The notes beneath the pieces are model-generated. The model saw only the letters and a program-made list of their open reading frames with translations, was not told the DNA's origin and ran no database searches. Shown piece by piece: positions 52,175 through 57,684 of a stretch of 57,684 nt of DNA. Numbering within the stretch: the first letter of the stretch is position 1; each line of letters opens with the position of its first letter. The position numbers and the translations under genes were made by a program. The stretch is from Bacillus sp. B15-48 (GTDB lineage Bacteria; Bacillota; Bacilli; Bacillales; Cytobacillaceae). The stretch spans positions 1 to 57,684 of the forward strand of contig NZ_WOFU01000013.1 of the NCBI RefSeq assembly GCF_016879755.1, written 5' to 3'.

Positions 52175-52227
52175 ATTGTTCGGCTTTGAAGGGTTTTTTC
52201 CTTTTTAGCCGGTTCACCTCCTGAGAA
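52175..52227 (-). promoter_or_regulatory. gltB leader: Shine-Dalgarno separated from AUG by a hairpin
   Basis: On the coding strand AGGAGGTGAAC is followed by CGGCT-AAA-AAGG-AAAAAAC-CCTT-CAA-AGCCG and then AACAAT before the ATG. Both stem segments are perfect and separated by a symmetric 3/3 internal loop. Folding would bring the Shine-Dalgarno to about 11 bases from AUG. TGA and TAA in frame exclude an earlier start. Confidence 0.6.
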
Positions 52228-52297
52228 AAAATGTGTGTCAGAATACTTGACAAAAGACATGAAAATAAGTTGAATTCCTTTTAAAATTACTGTAAAG

Positions 52298-52328
52298 AAT
52301 TGCTATTGTTTTAATGTTGATAGCAATT
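52298..52328. promoter_or_regulatory. Inverted repeat upstream of gltB
   Basis: AATTGCTAT and ATAGCAATT are perfect nine-base complements 13 bases apart, about 125-155 bp upstream of the gltB start. On the gltB strand TTTACA lies just downstream and may be a -35. LysR-type regulators such as GltC use interrupted dyads of this kind; the assignment is a guess. Confidence 0.45.
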
Positions 52329-52479
52329 GTAAGAATTCAGAAAAGTAAGTTCATTTTAACATGTGAATTTTCAGTTATCAATTAAATATACAGAGAAATG
52401 GATAGTAAAAACGTTATCTATTTTAGATTGAACCATTCTTTTATTGATATGTAAGCGTTTTGGTCGAACAAAACAGCAA

Positions 52480-52506
52480 AACAGGAGGGGGAATTCCCCT
52501 CCTGTT
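52480..52506. terminator. Terminator of gsaB
   Basis: AACAGGAGGGG and CCCCTCCTGTT pair around GAATT; read leftward it is followed by TTGCTGTTTTG. Confidence 0.8.
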
Positions 52507-52527
52507 ATTGTATAGAAGTTTGTATAA

Positions 52528-53823
52528 TTATTCATTCATTAGTGAATAAAATGCATGATCAACCGCGTGCAGTGTCGCCTCAATATCTTCTATTGTATGG
52601 GCAATCGTCAGGAACCATGCTTCATATTTAGATGGAGCTAAATTGATTCCTTGATTCAACATGAGTTTGAAAAATCGTCCGAACATTTCACTATCAGAAT
52701 TCTCTGCTTGTTCGTAGTTTTCGACTTTCTCGTTTGTGAAATACACAGTTAGTGCACCTTTTAGGCGGTTAACTGTAACGGTAATTCCATGTTTTTCAGC
52801 CGCAGCGAGGACCCCTTCTTCAAGGTGGGTGCCAAGTTGATCAAGATAATCGTAGACTCCGTCCTGTTTTAAGACCTCAAGGCAAGCGATTCCTGAAAGG
52901 ATGGAAGCAGGGTTTCCGGCCATTGTTCCTGCTTGATACGCTGGGCCGAGCGGTGCGACTTTTTCCATAATATCGACCCGGCCGCCGTAGGCACCGATTG
53001 GCAACCCGCCGCCGATAATCTTTCCTAATGCGGTCAGATCGGGTTTTACGCCCAACAAATCTTGAGCGCCGCCATACATAAAGCGGAACGCAGTAATTAC
53101 CTCATCGTAAATGACAAGTGCTCCAGCTTGGTGGGTCAATTCATTAACTTGTTCAAGGAAACCAGGGTTTGGTTGGACGATTCCGAAGTTGCCAACAATC
53201 GGTTCAACAAGGACAGCGGCTATTTCATCGCCCCATTTTTCAAGCGCTAGTTTAAATGGTTCAATATCATTAAATGGGACGGTAATCACTTCCTGAGCGA
53301 TACTCTTTGGTACACCTGCCGAATCTGGTGTGCCGAGTGTAGAGGGGCCGGAACCAGCAGCGACAAGGACAAGGTCAGAATGGCCATGATAGCAGCCTGC
53401 AAATTTAATGATTTTATCCCTTCCTGTATAAGCGCGGGCGACGCGAATTGTCGTCATCACTGCTTCTGTTCCTGAGTTAACGAAGCGAACTTTCTCTAAG
53501 GAAGGGATTGCTTCTTTTAACATTTTTGAGAATTTCACTTCATGTGGAGTAGGTGTCCCGTATAATATCCCTGTGTCTGCGGCCTTTTTGATTGCTTCAG
53601 TAATATGTGGATGAGCGTGGCCGGTAATAATTGGACCGTAGGCAGCTAGGTAATCGATGTATTGATGTCCATCAACATCCCAAAAATAAGCCCCTTTAGC
53701 GCGTTCCATGACAACGGGTGCACCGCCGCCGACTGCTTTATACGAGCGAGATGGACTATTCACGCCACCAACAATATGTTCCAAAGCTTCCTTATGTAAT
53801 CTTTCCGAATTTGGTCGTTTCAT
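52528..53823 (-). CDS. gsaB: Glutamate-1-semialdehyde 2,1-aminomutase (second copy type, GsaB)
   Basis: A 431-residue PLP enzyme turning glutamate-1-semialdehyde into 5-aminolevulinate for tetrapyrroles. The PLP lysine is in [16 protein letters not shown] (about residue 267), and [33 protein letters not shown] and [10 protein letters not shown] are typical of the aminomutase. The ATG at 53823 has AGGAGG seven bases upstream; the frame to 53886 has no ribosome binding site. B. subtilis has this paralogue here (gsaB), separate from hemL. It would feed the haem and sirohaem demand. Confidence 0.93.
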   Translation of the reverse strand: MKRPNSERLHKEALEHIVGGVNSPSRSYKAVGGGAPVVMERAKGAYFWDVDGHQYIDYLAAYGPIITGHAHPHITEAIKKAADTGILYGTPTPHEVKFSKMLKEAIPSLEKVRFVNSGTEAVMTTIRVARAYTGRDKIIKFAGCYHGHSDLVLVAAGSGPSTLGTPDSAGVPKSIAQEVITVPFNDIEPFKLALEKWGDEIAAVLVEPIVGNFGIVQPNPGFLEQVNELTHQAGALVIYDEVITAFRFMYGGAQDLLGVKPDLTALGKIIGGGLPIGAYGGRVDIMEKVAPLGPAYQAGTMAGNPASILSGIACLEVLKQDGVYDYLDQLGTHLEEGVLAAAEKHGITVTVNRLKGALTVYFTNEKVENYEQAENSDSEMFGRFFKLMLNQGINLAPSKYEAWFLTIAHTIEDIEATLHAVDHAFYSLMNE

Positions 53824-54016
53824 TGAATATCCTCCTATCTTACATGCCAAAATCATTCTAGCATATTTCGGGTGAATGATAATCACTTGATTTCACGATC
53901 TTTTAGGTCGTGACTTGACTGTTCACTTTTTTGCTAAATCTAGGACTTGCTCTGCATACATAGAAGTTTTGAAGCGTATAAATTGATTGAGAAGCAAAGG
54001 AAATGGGGCATAAACG

Positions 54017-54430
54017 ATGGGTTTTTATATTTCAATCATTATCATTATCCTTTGTATCATTTTGAGTCTGAGGGAGTTATTTATCCCCGACAAAATTAAA
54101 GGAAAGAAGCTCTCGATTGAAAACTTCTTTGTTTTAGCCATTATTTATTTAACAGTAATGATTGGATTTGGTTTAATCTATTTTTTAGTAGGTTCTGAAA
54201 TACAGCCAATCTTAAATGAAGCGGAGGAATATAGCGCAACTACAGGTACTGAGACCGTGATTAAACTTGAAACAGCCCTTTACTTTAGTGCGATTACTTT
54301 ATTTTCGGTAGGTTACGGCGATATTTCTCCCATTGGCATCGGCCGTTGGATCGCTGTGATTGAAGCACTTGTTGGCTATACGATTCCAACAGCATTTGTT
54401 GCAAGGACTGTTTTTGACAAGAAAGTTTAA
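54017..54430 (+). CDS. Two-helix potassium channel protein
   Basis: A 137-residue membrane protein: N-terminal hydrophobic helix (residues ~2-18), second helix (~36-58), a pore loop with the selectivity filter SVGYGDISP (about residues 99-107) and a last helix (~113-130). This is the ion-channel (Ion_trans_2, KcsA-like) fold, with no cytoplasmic RCK domain, so it probably forms a tetrameric K+ channel without nucleotide control. An acidic outer loop (LNEAEEYSATTGTETV) precedes the pore. AAAGGAAATGGGG precedes the ATG. It stands alone between gsaB and bcp. Confidence 0.88.
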   Translation: MGFYISIIIIILCIILSLRELFIPDKIKGKKLSIENFFVLAIIYLTVMIGFGLIYFLVGSEIQPILNEAEEYSATTGTETVIKLETALYFSAITLFSVGYGDISPIGIGRWIAVIEALVGYTIPTAFVARTVFDKKV

Positions 54431-54522
54431 AGGAAAAAAGATTCGTGATACGATGCGAGCTATTTGAATTTACTTTCGCATTTAGATAGGCTTAAGTTAT
54501 AAAGTCTAAGGGGGTAAATGGA

Positions 54523-54990
54523 ATGGTTGTAAAACTGAATGAAGCAGCACCTGACTTCGAGTTGGAGGCTAGCAATGGCGAACGGGTGAAACTTTCGGAT
54601 TTCCCTGGTAAAAATGTGGTGCTGTATTTTTATCCGAAGGATATGACTCCTGGTTGTACAACGGAAGCTTGTGATTTTCGCGATCATCATCAAAGCTTCG
54701 AAGACCTTAATGCCGTTATTCTTGGGGTGAGTCCTGATCCAATTACGAGACACGAAAAGTTTATCGATAAACATGGACTGCCGTTTTTGCTGCTTTCAGA
54801 TGAGGATCATAAAGTGGCGGAAGCGTATGATGTATGGAAACTGAAAAAGAATTTTGGTAAAGAGTATATGGGGATTGAACGTTCGACCTTTATTATTGAT
54901 AAACAAGGAAAGGTAGCAAAGGAGTATCGGAAAGTAAAGGTAAAGGGTCATGTTGAAGATGCGTTAAATTTTATTCGTGAAAATATGTAA
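54523..54990 (+). CDS. bcp: Thioredoxin-dependent thiol peroxidase, Bcp-type peroxiredoxin
   Basis: A 155-residue peroxiredoxin (YgaF in B. subtilis). The peroxidatic Cys lies in DMTPGCTTEACDFRD, about residue 45, with the resolving Cys five residues on as in atypical two-Cys Bcp. VSPDPITRHEKF and RSTFIIDKQGKV are further family motifs. It reduces hydrogen peroxide and organic peroxides in the cytoplasm. It precedes perR, the peroxide sensor, which fits. AGGGGG lies upstream of the ATG; a terminator follows. Confidence 0.95.
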   Translation: MVVKLNEAAPDFELEASNGERVKLSDFPGKNVVLYFYPKDMTPGCTTEACDFRDHHQSFEDLNAVILGVSPDPITRHEKFIDKHGLPFLLLSDEDHKVAEAYDVWKLKKNFGKEYMGIERSTFIIDKQGKVAKEYRKVKVKGHVEDALNFIRENM

Positions 54991-55085
54991 AATAAAGCCT
55001 AATTTTTTATTTAAAGGCAATTGTCCATTCATTTTGTACGAAGGTGAATACCTTATATTAGGGCATACCTCCTCAAATGATTTTA

Positions 55086-55112
55086 CGAGCCATTATGGCT
55101 CGCTTTTTTTTG
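55086..55112 (+). terminator. Terminator after bcp
   Basis: CGAGCCAT/ATGGCTCG hairpin followed by CTTTTTTTT. Confidence 0.88.
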
Positions 55113-55230
55113 TTTATTTTCTATTTGCAAGCATAAGATAGTTAAGAGTAAATAGTGAGTTGTAGAAGGGTCATTTAATTGGTAGTGATATTCAAGGGAG
55201 TTTATGATTATCGAGTCATAATATTGTAAA

Positions 55231-55254
55231 GTTACTGTAACATAACCAAGTAAC
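55231..55254. promoter_or_regulatory. GTTAC palindrome upstream of the perR promoter
   Basis: GTTACTGTAAC (55231-55241) is a perfect palindrome and a further GTAAC lies 13 bases on, directly before TTGACA. A second regulator site is possible. The remaining bases from 55113 show no gene. Confidence 0.3.
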
Positions 55255-55259
55255 TTATA

Positions 55260-55306
55260 TTGACAAACAGACTTAGGACCTAGTACACTAATTATAAACA
55301 TTATAA
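55260..55306 (+). promoter_or_regulatory. perR promoter with PerR box
   Basis: TTGACA (55260) and TACACT (55284) are 18 bases apart. TTATAAACATTATAA (55292-55306) matches the PerR box TTATAATNATTATAA at all but one position and lies over the start site, so PerR should repress its own gene. Confidence 0.8.
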
Positions 55307-55336
55307 AGTAATAATTCCTAAAGAGAAGAGAGGTGC

Positions 55337-55780
55337 ATGGCGGTGATAGAAGATCAATTAAAGGAAGCACTAGATGCCTTGAAAGGTACGGGTGTTCGTA
55401 TTACGCCTCAGCGTCATGCGATACTCGAATATTTAATTAAGTCAATGTCTCATCCGACAGCCGACGATATTTATAAAGCCTTTGAAGGGAAATTCCCGAA
55501 TATGAGCGTTGCCACGGTTTATAATAACTTAAGGGTATTTCGTGAAGTAGGGCTAGTAAAAGAGTTGACATACGGGGATGCGTCAAGCAGGTTCGACTTC
55601 GTAACGACAAATCATTACCATGTGATTTGTCAAAGCTGTGGGAAGATTGTTGACTTTCACTATCCAGGACTCGATGAAGTAGAACAACTTGCATCACATG
55701 TGACTGGCTTTAAAATTGACAGCCATAGATTGGAAATTTATGGTGTGTGTCCTGACTGTTCGAGTAAAGAGGCGCATTAG
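55337..55780 (+). CDS. perR: Peroxide-responsive Fur-family repressor
   Basis: A 147-residue regulator almost collinear with B. subtilis PerR. The DNA-recognition helix lies in [19 protein letters not shown]. Regulatory metal ligands are in DASSRFDF and NHYHVICQ, and the structural zinc site is CQSCG/CPDCS. Iron-catalysed oxidation of the histidines releases the repressor under peroxide stress. AGAGAGG precedes the start; ATG 55337 and GTG 55343 are both possible. bcp lies upstream. A PerR box overlaps its promoter. Confidence 0.96.
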   Translation: MAVIEDQLKEALDALKGTGVRITPQRHAILEYLIKSMSHPTADDIYKAFEGKFPNMSVATVYNNLRVFREVGLVKELTYGDASSRFDFVTTNHYHVICQSCGKIVDFHYPGLDEVEQLASHVTGFKIDSHRLEIYGVCPDCSSKEAH

Positions 55781-55783
55781 TTT

Positions 55784-55817
55784 AAACACTGACAATCGAA
55801 ATTGTCAGTGTTTTTTT
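55784..55817. terminator. Bidirectional terminator after perR
   Basis: AAACACTGACAAT and ATTGTCAGTGTTT are perfect complements around CGAA, followed by TTTT. Confidence 0.93.
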
Positions 55818-55886
55818 CTTTTTTTAAAATTATAAGGAAAACCCGGTTAATGGTTGAATGATTATTCCGTTAATATAAGATAGGAA

Positions 55887-56255
55887 TCATGCTTTTTCTT
55901 GATGTTCTTCCGACTGTTTTTTATTGTATTTCTCGTTGAATTCTTTTCCTTCAAGAGTTGGATCAAGTGTTAAAGGTTCGTTGCAATACATACATAAATC
56001 AACACGACCGAGTACTTTTGTATGCTTTCCGCAACTTGGACAAACAACCTGGACTGTCTTTGTAGACAACATCCCAATCCAGAAGTAGACGACGGTACTA
56101 GCGATAATGAACAGTAGACCAAGAATCATAAAGATGGTCATAACAATTGGGTAATTACGAAAGAAAATCCCACCATACATAACAGCAAAACCAACAAAGA
56201 TTAAGCTGAGGGCGAATGTACGTATTTTATTAATTTTGCTCGAATATTTGACCAT
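55887..56255 (-). CDS. ygzB: UPF0295 family membrane protein YgzB
   Basis: A 122-residue protein with two membrane helices (about residues 12-30 and 38-62) and a zinc-ribbon-like site CPSCG...CMYC (about residues 70-98) between them and a charged tail. Known in B. subtilis as YgzB next to perR; function unknown. GGGAGGAG lies just upstream of the ATG. It is convergent with perR and divergent from ygxA. Confidence 0.92.
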   Translation of the reverse strand: MVKYSSKINKIRTFALSLIFVGFAVMYGGIFFRNYPIVMTIFMILGLLFIIASTVVYFWIGMLSTKTVQVVCPSCGKHTKVLGRVDLCMYCNEPLTLDPTLEGKEFNEKYNKKQSEEHQEKA

Positions 56256-56391
56256 TTTTTCTCCTCCCTAGAAACATTTATATCATATCATTTTAATAAA
56301 TATTTTCACACTAAAATGATAACAGCAAAGGGAGGATTTTATTTTAATATTGTCGAACATATATTTCTAACACTGAATTGGAGGAATGGTT

Positions 56392-57267
56392 ATGGAGGAT
56401 ATCCTTCGCCCGATTTACCAAGATAGGGCGAGTCAGTTCAACACGATTGGTATCATGATTATTGAAAAGGGACCGAAGTTATTTCCGACAACTGATACTT
56501 TTGATTCCATCCTATTAGTAATAGTGAAAGATGCAGAGCAGTCTGTTTTCGTTAAACATTATACAATTAATAATAAAAAAATCGCCATGCATATTGTAAC
56601 AGGAGCGCAGATCCGTGAATGGATGCTTCTGGGGAATAATAAAAAAATCTTTGATTGGCTCTATGAGGGAAAGATCATTTTTGACCGAAATGAGTATATA
56701 GTTAATTTGAAACAAGAACTGAAAGATTTTCCGTTTTACGGCCGGAAAGTTAAGATTGGGATTGAATTTTCAAAATTAATCCGTAGATACACAGATGGGC
56801 GAGCCTTCTTTGATGAAGCTCATTATCTTGATGCATACAACCATGTCATTCATTCTCTTCACCATCTCGCTAGATTAGCGATTATCGAAAATGGTTTTCA
56901 TCCAGAAGTGACTGTATGGCCTCAGGTTAAACAGATTGACCCTGGAATATATAAATTGTATGAGGAACTTGTGAGCAGTGAAGAATCGTTGAAAAAAAGG
57001 CTTGAACTTTTATTTCTCGCAGCCGAGTTTTTAATTCATTCAAGAACGGATATCGGAGCTTCACACTTCCTTTCGGTATTAGAAGAAAAAGAAATATGGA
57101 CTTTTAATGATATGATTCAGCATCCAGAAGTAAGGATTTATAATGTGGACCTCAGTATCTTTCTAGAATATTTAATTGATAAAAATATGGTTGAGCCTGT
57201 TCTTTTCAAGGCAAAACGAAAAGGGATTTATCATCGGTATTATAAGAAAGGGAAAATATTATCGTAA
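56392..57267 (+). CDS. ygxA: Nucleotidyltransferase-like protein YgxA
   Basis: A 291-residue soluble protein, the gene found directly upstream of an rRNA operon in B. subtilis (ygxA-rrnD). An N-terminal nucleotidyltransferase-like fold (residues ~1-105, IGIMIIEKGPKLFPTTDTFD) is followed by helices with HYLDAYNHVIHSLHHLARLA. The G-S/DxD catalytic triad of active nucleotidyltransferases is not obvious. ATG 56392 is eight bases after GGAGG; ATG 56386 is too close. No terminator separates it from the rRNA promoters. Confidence 0.9.
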   Translation: MEDILRPIYQDRASQFNTIGIMIIEKGPKLFPTTDTFDSILLVIVKDAEQSVFVKHYTINNKKIAMHIVTGAQIREWMLLGNNKKIFDWLYEGKIIFDRNEYIVNLKQELKDFPFYGRKVKIGIEFSKLIRRYTDGRAFFDEAHYLDAYNHVIHSLHHLARLAIIENGFHPEVTVWPQVKQIDPGIYKLYEELVSSEESLKKRLELLFLAAEFLIHSRTDIGASHFLSVLEEKEIWTFNDMIQHPEVRIYNVDLSIFLEYLIDKNMVEPVLFKAKRKGIYHRYYKKGKILS

Positions 57268-57283
57268 AAAATAAAATAAGCTA

Positions 57284-57312
57284 TTGACCTTTTTGAAAAT
57301 ACTTGTTATATT
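57284..57312 (+). promoter_or_regulatory. rRNA promoter P1
   Basis: TTGACC and TATATT are separated by exactly 17 bases; the start would be near 57319. Confidence 0.88.
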
Positions 57313-57316
57313 AATA

Positions 57317-57371
57317 ACCGTCGCTGCAAGAAGTGAAGAAAACAATCCGCAGCTGACGGTTTTACTTTTTG
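57317..57371 (+). other. Hairpin with T-rich tail between rRNA promoters
   Basis: ACCGTCGCTGC pairs with GCAGC-T-GACGGT (one bulged T) across 21 bases, followed by TTTACTTTTTG. It would form at the 5' end of every P1 transcript. Confidence 0.6.
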
Positions 57372-57381
57372 AAATAAAGTG

Positions 57382-57410
57382 TTGACAACAAAAACACTAG
57401 ATGTTATATT
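57382..57410 (+). promoter_or_regulatory. rRNA promoter P2
   Basis: TTGACA and TATATT with a 17-base spacer, followed by TTAATAAAG as after P1 (TTAATAACCG). A leader with GCTCTTTGAAAACT-like boxA/antitermination sequence (57447-57463) follows. Confidence 0.93.
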
Positions 57411-57557
57411 AATAAAGTCGCTTCTGAGCGGCGGGTTAATAAATTGTTCTTTGAAAACTAAACAAACAAGCGTCAACAAACAATAACAAATTGTGTTTCT
57501 TCTATTAATGAAGAGCACAAGCCAACGTTTTATTTTATGAGCTTAATCACTCAACAA

Positions 57558-57684
57558 TTTATTGGAGAGTTTGATCCTGGCTCAGGACGAACGCTGGCGG
57601 CGTGCCTAATACATGCAAGTCGAGCGAATCTTTAAAAGCTTGCTTTTAAAGATTAGCGGCGGACGGGTGAGTAACACGTGGGCA
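57558..57684 (+). rRNA. 16S ribosomal RNA, 5' end (partial)
   Basis: Starting TTTATTGGAGAGTTTGATCC, then GGCTCAGGACGAACGCTGGC, the universal 5' end of bacterial 16S rRNA. The gene runs off the right edge within the V1 region (AAGCTTGCTTTTAAAGATTAGCGG-like stem) near GGACGGGTGAGTAACACGTG. The rest of the operon lies outside. Confidence 0.98.

Noticed and set aside
57317-57371. Hairpin as terminator of ygxA
   Set aside because: It lies just downstream of rRNA promoter P1 at the predicted start site; it may stop ygxA read-through, but its place suggests a leader element, so it was recorded as a hairpin only.

Overview
The window is a low-GC, endospore-forming Bacillaceae chromosome. It carries SASP genes (sspK, sspE), a Spo0E-like phosphatase and a spore-type γ-D-glutamyl-DAP endopeptidase. 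From about 35.4 kb to the right end the gene order follows the yfhD-yfhE-yfhF-recX-yfhH-sspK-yfhJ-yfhP-mutY-yfhS-fabL-sspE-ygaB-ntdP-ygaD-ygaE-gsaB-bcp-perR-ygzB-ygxA-rrn block known from Bacillus subtilis. The species cannot be named from this sequence. A glutaminyl-tRNA synthetase, absent from B. subtilis, and a large quinol-type nitrate reductase operon distinguish it from that model.

Layout. (1) 1-7.3 kb: the 3' end of a group II intron abuts the stop codon of glnS; then come an acyl-CoA dehydrogenase, an MFS exporter, a tiny ORF, a two-gene Thr/Ser exporter and a YhfP-type reductase. (2) 7.3-13.6 kb: a membrane cytochrome-b-like subunit, a NasC/NarB-clade molybdopterin reductase without signal peptide and a four-cluster ferredoxin subunit. 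After a terminator follow a short Mrp-type ATPase, a Tat-Rieske protein, a two-TM protein and a ferritin-like helical protein. A perfect FNR-type box lies upstream. (3) 13.6-21 kb: a hypothetical gene, a TPR plus degenerate dynamin-like GTPase, an MFS transporter, a YtkA-like lipoprotein, the LysM-LysM-M14 endopeptidase and a Spo0E-like gene. (4) 21.2-25.7 kb: nirB-nirD-nasF-type genes behind a second perfect FNR box placed at -41.5 from a good -10. With region 2 they form a nitrate to nitrite to ammonium module. (5) 25.8-34.7 kb: a DMT transporter, a thioredoxin-like protein, a heterodimeric ABC exporter, hom under a SAM riboswitch, and marR-MFS with two palindromic operators. (6) 34.7-35.45 kb: gene-free; a structured RNA candidate ends in a strong terminator and is followed by a dense DnaA-box cluster flanked by terminators. 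(7) 35.4-57.7 kb: the conserved yfh/yga block, interrupted by an array of seven ~41-bp palindromic repeats (45.9-46.2 kb) and by a glutamate synthase large subunit, ending in tandem rRNA promoters and the first 127 bases of 16S rRNA.

Strongest candidates for undescribed biology: the cytoplasmic, apparently quinol-linked Nas-clade reductase with its Mrp/Rieske satellite genes; the insulated DnaA-box cluster beside a structured RNA; the 41-bp palindrome array; and the gltB leader, where a hairpin separates a strong Shine-Dalgarno sequence from the AUG. Start codons were moved to the best ribosome binding site wherever the longest reading frame was implausible.
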